This document shows positions 25,201-34,362 of a DNA stretch of 34,362 bases, one piece after another. This DNA comes from Phaeoceros laevis (lineage: Eukaryota; Anthocerotophyta; Anthocerotopsida; Notothyladales), in NCBI GenBank assembly GCA_049999765.1, contig JBNGIQ010003727.1, positions 1 through 34,362 on the forward strand, in the 5' to 3' direction. The position numbers were made by a program, and so were the translations under genes. The stretch's first letter is position 1; each line of letters opens with the position of its first letter. A model generated the notes under the pieces. The model did not search any database, had not been told where the DNA came from, and saw only the letters and a program-made list of their open reading frames with translations.

Positions 25201-27234
25201 GAATATGTGGACACTCTGTTGCCTCTTATCCGAGAGTCATTGTGCTTGGAGGCCCTTAACCAAAAGGTCAGGATCGCTATTACTGATCTGTTGTCAGGTC
25301 TTCCTGCTTTTGGTAATGTTCTTACCTTGGTTCTTTCAGGAAAGACAAGCCAAATGTAGGAAAGGTCTGCACAAGAGTGTTCTGGCAGCAAGAGTGAAGT
25401 TCGTCGATGACCAACAGCACGAGGAAGTCTTCCAAGGATTTGCAAAGCCCATCATCTCACGGACAGATCTGTAAGCTTTAAGATTGTGAGGTGTTCAGGA
25501 TATCTCTTACAGGCTGTGATAGCAAAAATAGAATACAAGCTGCTGTGGTAGATTCACTCGCTTTCATGACAATGAAAAAAGTTTCAATTGTGTCTTGGAC
25601 CAGGGCAAAGGCTTCCAGGGCGAAGAAGAAGCTAGCAAAACTGGCTGCTCAGAAGGAGGAGAAAAAGGTTGCTGCTTTAGCGGCTGGCCTTGAATGGGCC
25701 AGCGATGAAGACTCAGATGATACCCCTCCGGTGGGTGATGCATAGCACTTTGCTATACTGCAAAAGTTCTTTTCAAGAACCTATAGGGACTTAACAGTAA
25801 ACCGTTTTTGCTGGATGATGTGGACTCTTGATGCAGGAACTCGACCTCAAAACTCCACCGTTGCCAAATCTGCTAAAAGATGATGAGAACTATTGCATGT
25901 TGATGCAGGTAGGTAGAGTCCTTGGGCTCAAGTGAATGCCGAAAAGCTGAATTTGAGGTTATGGTTTGATGCTATCTGTATTATGTTTTGTCAACTGGAT
26001 GTTTCTAATTCTTCTTCTGGCAAGGGCATTTTTTGTGCAGCTTTTGCAGACATGCAAGACACTAGCATCTACAAAACGATATTTTGAAGCACTTGATGTC
26101 ATCCACAACGTACTGGCGGTTGGTCACAATGTTGCAAAGGAAAAACGAGACGAGCTTCGATGCCTAGGAGCACGTATGGATGGTTACACTTTTATTGTTT
26201 GATGGGTTTTTCTATTCAAAGGCAAAGTCTAATGGTGGAATTGTCTGTAAATGCAGAGATAGCTTATAAAACAAGAGATCCAAAGCATGGGTATGACTGT
26301 GTCAGATACATGGTGCAACAAAAGCCTTACAGTAATGACATGTGGAACTGTTACTTTCAGGTCATTTCCCGGTAAGCATGATGTATGTGACACGGTGTCA
26401 AGGACGTTCAGTTATACTATACCTGCATGTGACCTGCTCTACGTTGTCTTTGCAGGGCCATTCTGAACAGGTCAGAGGCTCGTGTTCCCAAGCACAATAA
26501 ATTCATGCTGCAAATGAGATCGAAATATCCAGATTGTGTGCCTGCCATGATGATATATGGGCATCAATTTGCTATGATAAGTCAGCCCCAAGGGGCTTTG
26601 AGAGAATACTTGCAAGCGTACAAGTTTCAACCGGACAATCCCTTCGTCTGTCTAGCCATTGGTATGGATTTGTCAGTAATGTGCCACAGGGGCCATGTAG
26701 TAATGGTGAAGTCCGCTCACGCTATTGCTTTTACAGGGGTGGCGTTCGTCAACCTGTCTCTGGGCTTCAGGCTAAGCAACCGAAATCAAACTCTCCTGCA
26801 AGGATTCACGTTCCTATATCAATACCAGCGACTTTCTACGTACAGCCAGGTATGTCTGCTCCAATGGTTTGTCGGGTTGCTATTCCACTTTTGTATTCGA
26901 CTGTTGGCTAATACTTTGTTATGGACACCTGCTGCAGGAATCCTACTACAACCTTGCCCGTGCATTCCACCATGTGGGCTTCACTCATCTTGCGGTTCTG
27001 TACTACGAGAAGGTTCTGGCACGCTTTGAGCGAGACCGCCTAATTGTGACGGTGACTCACCAAAGGGACGAGTTTGACATGGAAACACCGAAGACACCTG
27101 TGGATCCAGCCCAGAAACATTTGGGTCATTGTGATTTAAGGCGAGAGGCTGCCCACAACCTGCATCTCATATACAAGAAAAGTGGTGCTATTGATCTGGC
27201 CAGACAAGTACTGCGAGACCACTGTTCGTTCTAA
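22271..27234 (+). CDS. TFIIIC TPR subunit (GTF3C3 / yeast Tfc4-tau131 type), 18 exons
   Basis: Exons: 22271-22779, 23094-23202, 23280-23393, 23474-23655, 23747-23942, 24024-24281, 24383-24529, 24642-24720, 24880-24984, 25094-25266, 25340-25470, 25604-25730, 25837-25908, 26041-26173, 26257-26371, 26456-26661, 26737-26849, 26938-27234; 1021 aa. The protein is the TPR scaffold of TFIIIC, which binds A/B-box promoters and recruits TFIIIB for RNA polymerase III transcription of tRNA and 5S genes in the nucleus. Residues about 55-150 are strongly acidic. A basic patch (GRKKLS) precedes the first TPR block, which begins near LGDANLSYATGKFDEAIKLL. A Lys/Ala-rich segment (RAKKKLAKLAAQ) and an acidic patch split the two TPR arrays, as in the family. 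The C-terminal signature GVAFVNLSLGFRLSNRNQTL and the following YYNLARAFHHVG are highly diagnostic. All phases agree. The first intron (314 bp) is longest and the N-terminus least conserved. Confidence 0.92.
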
Positions 27235-27683
27235 TTGTGTGCAAGTGATTATTTCTACCAAACCAGGAACCCTGCACATAACTCCCTATGAGCTAGTAAG
27301 CATACTATTTTGCTGGCCGACATTATGCTGTAAGAGAAGGTCTATTGTAAAGGGAGTAGCCCGACGTTACGCATTTAGAGACCCCACGTCGTGCTTTTAG
27401 AGAAGGTCTAGTGTACAGGAGTGGGGCAACACTTGAGAAATAACACTTTTTGAGAAATAACACACTCACGGAGGGTACATTTCTAGAGGCCAACTCCAAG
27501 ATGAACACTATTGACAGCCACAACGAACTTGACAGGCCTCATGGCTCATAGAAGGCATCATAGAAGGCAGAAGTAGGTGACACCATAGGGACGTAATTTA
27601 CACAGTTTTTTTATGCCAGAGAAACTACGTATACACCTCTGACAGGTCAGGATTTATACAACAGAGACAAGAGCGGAACTGGT
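27235..27683. repeat. Convergent 3' spacer with short degenerate repeats
   Basis: This spacer lies between the stop codons of TFIIIC (+) and NFS1 (-), so it holds both 3' UTRs. AGAGAAGGTCTA occurs at 27333-27344 and 27399-27410, with a weaker related copy between (CCGAC...TTAGAGA from 27361). TTGAGAAATAACAC occurs at 27433-27446 and 27450-27463. CATAGAAGGCA occurs at 27547-27557 and 27559-27569. These look like small slippage or duplication products; no coding exon is supported. Confidence 0.6.
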
Positions 27684-29117
27684 TCAGTGTTGCGACCACT
27701 TGATAGTGGTCAGGTCAATCCCTTCCTGCACCATCTCCCAAAGAGGACTCATCTCCCGTAGCTTCTTAACTTGCTCCACCGTAAGAGCAATGGCCTTATC
27801 AATTTCTTCTTCCGTCGTAAACCTGCCAATGCCGAACCTTATGGAAGTATGAGCCATATCTTCCTCCACTCCCAGTGCCCTTAGGACGTAAGAGGGCTCT
27901 AGACTTGCGCTAGTGCAGGCACTACCGCTGGATACGGCAACTTCTTTCAACCCCATCAAGAGAGACTCGCCTTCAACGAAAGCAAAAGACAAGTTTAGAT
28001 TTCCTGCATATCGTTGATCCTGGCTACCATTCACTACCACCCCCTCCAACTGAGATACAATACCCTTGTACAAACGCTCCCGCAATGCTGTTATGTGCCT
28101 CTCATCATTAGTCATTTCTTGGCCGGCTAGTTCACAAGCAGCTCCAAGACCAACGGCAAGGGGAGTAGGAACTGTGCCGCTTCGAATACCTCTTTCCTGC
28201 CCACCCCCGCTCATCTGTGCCTCAACGCGCACGCGAGGCCGCCGCCTCATATACAACGCGCCTACGCCCTTGGGGCCATATATCTTGTGTGCGCTCAGAG
28301 ACATCAAATCAATCTTCATGACATCCACATTGAGAGGGATTTTCCCTGCTGCTTGAGCTGCGTCTGTGTGAAAGAAAACCTTGTGCTTCCTGCATATGGC
28401 TCCTATCTCAGCCACGGGCTGAATGACTCCAATTTCGTTGTTCACTGTCATGACTGATACAATAGCGGTGTCCGGACGGATGGCAGCTTCCAACGCAGCC
28501 AAGTCCACAATCCCGTCTTTCTGCACAGGCAAGTACGTAACCTCAAACCCTTCCTGCTGTAGGTGTCTGCATGAGTCCAAGACACATTTGTGCTCGGTCT
28601 GCACTGTGATTGCATGCTTCTTCTTGTCCTTGTAGAAGTGCATGACCCCTTTGATGGCTATGTTGTTCGCCTCAGTTGCTCCTGAAGTGAAAATGATCTC
28701 CTTCGGATTAGCTCCAATCAAGTTGGCCACTTGCTCCCTTGCCTTCTCCACGGCTTCATCACTCTCCCACCCGAACATGTGAGTCCTCGAGTGAGGATTC
28801 CCGTACTGATCAAGGAAATAGGGTAACATGGCATCCAAGACTCGGGGATCCACAGGCGAAGTTGCCTGCATATCCAAATAAAGTGGCCGGCCTGCCATCC
28901 GAACTCCTTTCATCACCACGCCAGTCGAGTCATCTGCGGCGACAGCGGCTCCAGCTGCACCAGACTGGTGCGCTCGGAAGTCCCAGCGAGCAGATAAAGC
29001 AGGGCCAATCCCATTGCCAACGTATGAGGAGGTCCTGAAAGGGATGGATTTGAATCTTGACCCTCCTGCCTGGAAGATCTGAGCCAAAGCTCTTGCTGCT
29101 TGCCGCTGCGCTCCCAT
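27684..29117 (-). CDS. NFS1: Mitochondrial cysteine desulfurase NFS1
   Basis: Single exon, 477 aa. NFS1 is a pyridoxal-phosphate enzyme that removes sulfur from cysteine as a protein persulfide and, with ISD11 and the ISCU scaffold, supplies sulfur for Fe-S clusters in the mitochondrial matrix. Residues 1-50 ([19 protein letters not shown] onward) are an Arg/Ala-rich presequence with no acids in its first half. The conserved core starts near [18 protein letters not shown] (77-94). Visible key sites: [14 protein letters not shown] with the PLP-stacking His, HTDAAQ, the PLP lysine in [10 protein letters not shown] (Lys278), and the mobile-loop catalytic cysteine in [13 protein letters not shown] (Cys401). 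The C-terminus LTTIKWSQH matches the end typical of mitochondrial NFS1, which separates it from plastid NFS2 (SufS-like). ATG 29117 is used; an open frame extends only to a GTG at 29144. Confidence 0.96.
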   Translation of the reverse strand: MGAQRQAARALAQIFQAGGSRFKSIPFRTSSYVGNGIGPALSARWDFRAHQSGAAGAAVAADDSTGVVMKGVRMAGRPLYLDMQATSPVDPRVLDAMLPYFLDQYGNPHSRTHMFGWESDEAVEKAREQVANLIGANPKEIIFTSGATEANNIAIKGVMHFYKDKKKHAITVQTEHKCVLDSCRHLQQEGFEVTYLPVQKDGIVDLAALEAAIRPDTAIVSVMTVNNEIGVIQPVAEIGAICRKHKVFFHTDAAQAAGKIPLNVDVMKIDLMSLSAHKIYGPKGVGALYMRRRPRVRVEAQMSGGGQERGIRSGTVPTPLAVGLGAACELAGQEMTNDERHITALRERLYKGIVSQLEGVVVNGSQDQRYAGNLNLSFAFVEGESLLMGLKEVAVSSGSACTSASLEPSYVLRALGVEEDMAHTSIRFGIGRFTTEEEIDKAIALTVEQVKKLREMSPLWEMVQEGIDLTTIKWSQH

Positions 29118-29789
29118 GGCTAGCCCACTTCCTTTGGACACCACCAGTCAATCCCTGGCTATGCGCACAAAAGTACGTCCTGATGCAACCCTACCGGAGC
29201 GGCGAAGCTTTCCAAAACGCAGCAATCCTGGCACCAATCTAACATAGCAGCAGCTCGCAGGAACAGCTCGGATGCAGACTATCAGCCAGAAAACTCTGCA
29301 GGGCACTTACTCCTCTCCGGATGAAGGCAACCGCTGCTAGGCCAGCACCTTACCCCCGTCGATTGCCAGGAATGTCCAGGCACATAAGACCGACTACAGT
29401 AGAAGGCAACGGATGCCGGCACAGATGCTTATACAGAATTAGTTTTTTACGCGGGAGAGGCTGTCAGGCGATGTCGGTCGGTGTGGGACCTGGACATGAA
29501 CCTAGCCGGAACCCGAAGTGTTGCAATGAAAACTCTAGAAAACGCAGATGGGGCCCGCCCCCACATGACGTACTCATGCCATCGCATGTCAACCACGCGC
29601 CCTCACACTCGACCACGCGGGCTGCTACAGTACCAACTCATAACCTAGCGGGAATTGTGTGCAATTGATGAAATCGGTCCGAATATCTTCGGCAGCAGTG
29701 ATAAGGTAATGATACAGAGCAGGGATATGATGTTGGCACCGTGAAAAGGCAAGTGACTTACAAACATTTAAGGCTTCGGCCAGTTAAGT
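29118..29789. other. NFS1 upstream region and 3' flank of the ROCO gene
   Basis: No gene is supported here. The region upstream of the NFS1 start should contain its promoter and 5' UTR, but no clear TATA box facing it was found. An open frame at 29321-29668 (+) is Arg/Pro/His-rich without family features. The right end holds the 3' UTR of the LRR-Roc-COR gene. Confidence 0.45.
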
Positions 29790-32700
29790 TTATGAAACCA
29801 GATCAAACATCGTATGGTCTTGGACACCTCTGTCCCTATGTTCCTTGCACACCCAAGCAAGCTGAGGCTGCCCTTTTGTGTACCTGACTTTGTAGAGATT
29901 GAACAATTCTCGGATGTTTTTCCTCCTCAAGAACTCCTCCAACCACAAACCAGCATCCCGTGACCGACTTGGTGCAATCTGATCAAACTCCGGTATTCCT
30001 CCCTCCATCAAAGACTCCAAACCTAGGGCTCCAGCAGTCAAGGGGAGAGCAAATTCCGCGGCCGAGAAATCAGGAATGGCGTTGCCAATTCCGGCAGCAA
30101 CATGAGCACCAACCTTCACCAGCAAATACAGAAGTTTCAAGCCATTGACCAGAAGGGGGCGCAGCTTTTTCGCTTTATCGTCCTCCCAGGTAAGCTCACA
30201 TCCCTGCTGGTTAGGAATGCCGTGCGGGGCTCCGCCTCGGTGCTCACACATGAGGTGCAGCCTCACGGGGACAACCTGGCCTGGGCGGACAAGGGCCAAG
30301 AGCTTTTGGGTTCTGCTCACGTCGTTCGTGGTGAAGTAGACCAGCCTGGGTACTCTCCTATGGTGCAGTTCTGTCGAAAAGTCCATGAAACGGTCCATTT
30401 TGGAAATTAGCTCCCTCAAGGTCTCTTCCTGCAGCATGTGGATCTTGTCTATCTGAGGTCTCAACGCTGTTAAGATTCCGTTCTTCAAATCTTCCATGCT
30501 ATTCTCAAGTCGACTTAGAGCCTTCGTCAAACGTTCCTCCAAATCGTCAATACGCGACAAGAGAACTTCAGTAGCTGGACTGTTTACTGTATCCTTGGGG
30601 CTGTAACAAAAATCTTTGGGGAACTTCTGATCCATGAACTTCACTTTCCAAGCCCTTTCATCAGCATCATCTGGAAGCCCGATCGGTGTTCTCAGCTTTT
30701 CTGCAACCTCCTCTATGTCGTTGTATTGCCTGTCCAGATAGTTTTTCACTTCTCGTGCACCAAGAAGAGCTATCACGCTGTCGCAGCTTGAAGGGAGATC
30801 CCCATCTGGTGCCCTTGGCCACGTATGTATGTATTCCATTTTGCCAGACGAGCGCCACTCCTCCTTCAGTTTCTCAATCCTAACTGCCTGGTCCTTTCGG
30901 TGTACGCACAGTGTCAGGTTCTTCACACAGTCAGGCCTCAAAATGCCTTCTACCAGTGCAACACCTTGGCAACCCTTCTGAGACGCACAGAATGTGCGAA
31001 TCTTCTCCACAATATGCTGGCGAACGAAGTCCATAGTCTCTAGGTGGGTCTTGGAGGACCTGACCAGCACGTCCACATAGTAACCTATATCCCCACTGCA
31101 CTCAACCAAAATCTCCATGCCATCAATACAGATAGATATTAAGTTTCTTTCAAGAGTGTAGTCTTGGCTCATGCCCATCCTCATGAACTCGTTATATAAG
31201 ATGACCTGCACCACGAAAATAGAGCGGGCATGCCAATCCATGAGAAACAGTTTTTGATCAACAGGGATATTGCAGAAGGGTGAAATCCTCAGAGTGAACT
31301 TAAATCTCAGAGTGAACTGAACTGGCTACCTACCTGGAACCTGGGAAAGAAGCCTGGAGTCAGGAATGTTCGAAAAGCATCCCCACACTCCAGCCTCCGG
31401 CCGATGTGTGTGCTGGTTAATGCTCGGATACTGTCTTCCATTGGCCATGTCAGCTTTCTCCTTCCATTCAAAGCTCTTTTGCCCTGATCGTCTAACGAGG
31501 TGGGAACAAAAAATCCAGCCTCTGGATTCCCAGGTTCTTTTTCGTAACATAACTCCAAATTCAGCATGAGCTTTACAAGGTCATCTGTGCTGATACCAAC
31601 CAGTTTTTTACCAGAGTCGGTGCTGAGGGACCGTTGCAAGACTCTGTGCAAGTTCTTCGAGCTCGTAAAACCATTTATATCAGAGGGCATATCCTGAAAA
31701 GTCCCGAAATTGATCAGGTGCCCAAGAACCTGATGACCAAACCAGTGGGGGTTTACCACAATGAAGTCCAAATTTTCGAAGTAAATGATATCCCCGACAT
31801 TGTGAAGATAGGAGGCAACTGCTCGACGCCTGCTTTCTATAGTTTCTCGTACTGGTTTTGGAGTCCTCCGACCCATGGATTTCAAGCTCTGCAAACTCCG
31901 TTGGCTAAGGTTGTGGAAGTCACGGAATTTCATCATGGGTTGGGCGGGGTTCGCAGCAGTCCACTTCGCCAGAACAAGTCTCATTTGGTCACAAGCTTCG
32001 GGCACTAGTGGAAGCTTGTGCATTAGCAAATCCCCGAAACTATCCAGTGTAGATTCGACCAAAGAATGCACACTCTCGAAAGATCTAGCATTGACGGCGT
32101 GTATGTCAGGCGAGATATCCACAATCTTGTCGAACCGAGAACGCATATACTCAACAACCTCTGTTGCCCATGCCACCAAGTCTGCTTTCAACCCACCCAC
32201 TTTATCCAGGTTGCTTAAAACCACCCGAACAAGAGGCTGAACGTTTGCAGGTCTCCTTGTATTGGATGCAATAAAGCAAAGCCAGTAACCAAATTCCTCC
32301 TCCAATTGAGTTAGAGTCTTCCTTCTTCCTGTATCGGGATCTACGCAGTTGAACACGAACAAGAACACGCACGCATTTGTAGTGTCAGGAAACATGTAGT
32401 CGTGAAGGGCATGAAACTCTTCCTGCCCGGCTAGATCCCAGATGGAAATACGCATATCCACATCGTCCTTGAGAAGATGAATTTCTAACCCCCTGGTTCT
32501 CTGGGTGGGGCTGTTTCCACTGATGCACCCCTGGAGACCGGATTGCCTTGAGATAAATTCCTGAGTGTTGTAAACCAAGCCCTTAATACAAGACGTTTGC
32601 TCTAACACTCTCAAGCTGCGCAGCATTGACTTCCTCAACGTCGTTTTCCCTGCAAGACAAATTTGAGGGTGGTTTCAAGGCGAGAGCCAATCCAACGAAG

Positions 32701-34346
32701 GACTGTGTAAGTCCTGCATAGGGAGAGCTGCAACTTGCGATAGAACGCTTACCGGCGTAAGGAAATCCGCAGAGAAACAGGCGTGCTGACTTTGGCTTGA
32801 CTTGCGCCATTTCCTTGAGGACAGTAACGTACTCCGCAGCGTTTCGCCGTAGCTGCTCTTCAACTGCCGGAACCTTCCCTTCTCTCTCAAACGGAGTGTT
32901 GCGCAAGTCAATCTTCTTAATCGTGGTGTTCACCCGTAGCAGCTCCATTAAAGATGCAAAGACCTCTTCCCCACTGAAGGTCTCACAATCACACAGGCTG
33001 AGAATTTCCATGGTGGTGTTGTCCTCCAAGGCCTTCAGAATCGCTTGCCACTCTGCTGTGGAGAAACAGCTGTAGTTGAGACCCAACATTGTCAACGATG
33101 TGTTGCAGCGTAACATGTTAGCTAAAACCTCGCCGTATCCTGTCCTTTCCGGGGCGACCAAACTGCTCTCTCGGCGACCAGTGAAGTGCAACCACTTCAA
33201 TGTGTGGTTTCCTGGTAGATGTGAGCTTCCACCGTGGATGGATGGATTTGACCCATGGCTGGAGGTGGAGCCAGTACTTTGCAGCGTCAGAGAACCATGG
33301 CTTGCCATAGAGGCGGAGGCGGAAATACTGGCCGCTGCACCATGAACGCTGGAGTTCACGGGTATTAGCAGGGGTTCCGCCATGGAGACATCGGACACCT
33401 CGTGCATTAGTGGTTTCAGCAGGATCTGCAGCCCTTCTGCATCCAGGTAGTCTTCCCAACCGAGGTACAGCTCCTCCAACATAGAATTCTGGTCCAGACC
33501 TTCAGCGATGAAACGAGCTCCGGCTGCGTGTACTCCTGTCCCTGTCATGGACAGAAACTTAAGGGACCCAGTGCTCAGAATGTCAGCAATGTACTTGGCC
33601 CCTTCGTCGCCAAACGTGTCATCGATGAAAAGAGAATCCAAAGCAGACTTGGGATTAGCTTGTAAAGCTCGGGCAATGTGCGCAACGCCATCAGCTCTCA
33701 AGCCAATTCCACGGATGTCCAACTTCTTCAAACTGCTGTTGGTTTGCAACATCTGCGCCATATGCTCTGCCCCCTTGTCTCCGAGCTTCCAGTTCCCGCA
33801 CAAATGCAGTAGCTCTAGAGCCGAGTCCTTGTTCGCCTGCAAGGCCTTTGAGATGATTTTCATTCCCTGCGGCTTCATACTAGTACTCTGCATGTACAAT
33901 GCTTTCAAAGTGCAGTTGGTCTGCAGCATTCGTCCAATGTGTCGGCATCCAGAAGGGGAGCCTATCCCCAAGTTGTAGCTCACATCCAAAGACTCCAACA
34001 CATTGTTGAAGCGCAATCCCCGGCACAACTCTTCCACCTCGGATGGTTTCTTCACCTTCATGTCAGACACATTGAGACGATGAAGAGAGCTGCTCTGTCC
34101 CAGGTACCCAAGCATGCGCACCTTGAGCCTCCGGCCCCTCTCCTCCCCACCTTCCTTCCGCTTGTCCTCGAAGCACTCCGCATAGTCCTGCAGACTGAGG
34201 GCGTGCAGGGACGAAGGGCTTGCAAAGAGCTCCCCCACCAGTTGCTGCAGCTTGGCGGGCAAAGCCAGCTCCTCGCCGTCGAAGGCTCCGAAGGAAGATG
34301 GAGGGTTGCTCGGGTCACCAGTGCTGGAGGTTTCCGACTCCGCCAT
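29790..34346 (-). CDS. LRR-Roc-COR (ROCO) GTPase, TORNADO1-like, no kinase domain
   Basis: Exons 32753-34346, 31334-32649 and 29790-31205; 1441 aa, complete, introns 103 and 128 bp. ROCO proteins dimerise through COR and use a Ras-like Roc domain as a slow GTPase switch; plant TORNADO1, a similar-sized LRR-ROCO, acts in leaf and vascular patterning. Residues about 85-505 are ribonuclease-inhibitor-type LRRs (for example SLKKLDIRGIGLRADGVAHI), interrupted at 331-380 by a Ser/Gly/His-rich low-complexity insert. Roc: P-loop GFPYAGKT (527-534), restored only across intron 1; switch I TRGLEI (583-588); DLAGQ (603-607); base-recognition SNLDK (677-681). COR follows to about 1000. Residues 1182-1248 form a heptad-rich coiled coil. 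The C-terminal block (about 1258-1370) with RLVYFTTNDVS, PVRLHLMCEHRG and LLVKVGAHVAAGIG is shared, as I recall, with other plant and protist kinase-less ROCO proteins. TORNADO1 orthology versus a lineage-specific paralogue is undecided. Confidence 0.9.
31288..31318. repeat. 18-bp tandem duplication inside ROCO intron 2
   Basis: CTCAGAGTGAACT occurs at 31288-31300 and again at 31306-31318, with similar flanks, giving a period of 18 bases. The copies lie just inside the donor side of intron 2 (31206-31333) and leave the splice site intact. Confidence 0.75.
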
Positions 34347-34362
34347 TGGGAAGCACTTCCAG

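Noticed and set aside
29142-29144. GTG as start of NFS1
   Set aside because: The ATG at 29117 directly begins a good mitochondrial presequence, and nuclear genes rarely start at GTG.

Overview
This is nuclear DNA from a streptophyte plant. Most genes have short GT-AG introns (about 73-160 bp, one of 314 bp). The gene set includes a very long PLS-type pentatricopeptide-repeat (PPR) protein, a full-length plant-type ABCC transporter, a mitochondrial NFS1 and a TORNADO1-like LRR-Roc-COR protein without a kinase. Compact introns, roughly 50% GC and a PLS/E PPR point to a bryophyte, lycophyte or charophyte-grade alga rather than a flowering plant. The species cannot be fixed from sequence alone.

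Layout, left to right. 1-1740: no gene recognised, but one striking 25-bp palindrome. 1741-3228 (+): a seven-exon gene for a probable plastid protein of unknown function, visible only when exons are joined by hand. 3765-4818 (+): a decayed 3' fragment of an ABCC transporter gene. 5408-6610 (+): an intronless, GC-rich, secreted GH105-type unsaturated rhamnogalacturonyl hydrolase. 8239-13897 (+): an intact 12-exon ABCC transporter of 1527 aa. 15290-15736 (-): a small very hydrophobic protein. 17389-21921 (-): a two-exon mitochondrial-type PPR protein of 1477 aa with about 39 motifs, ending after the E domains with no DYW domain. 22271-27234 (+): an 18-exon gene for the TPR subunit of RNA polymerase III factor TFIIIC (GTF3C3/Tfc4 type). 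27684-29117 (-): NFS1 cysteine desulfurase. 29790-34346 (-): the LRR-Roc-COR protein, three exons, complete.

The genes do not form a pathway and look like an ordinary mixed neighbourhood. Three arrangements carry information. The ABCC fragment lies on the same strand upstream of the intact ABCC gene, with GH105 between them, which suggests an old tandem duplication. The PPR and TFIIIC genes are divergent and share a 349-bp spacer holding three G7 runs and a TATA box. TFIIIC and NFS1 converge on a 449-bp spacer holding short direct repeats.

The strongest leads are the GH105 gene as a possible horizontal acquisition, the hidden plastid gene, the very long DYW-less PPR protein with a partly readable RNA code, and the near-perfect palindromes. 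I saw no CRISPR array, rRNA, tRNA or intact transposon. Exon coordinates were derived by hand from splice sites and reading frame. Internal junctions of ABCC, TFIIIC and the LRR-Roc-COR gene are well constrained by homology; first exons and start codons are less so.
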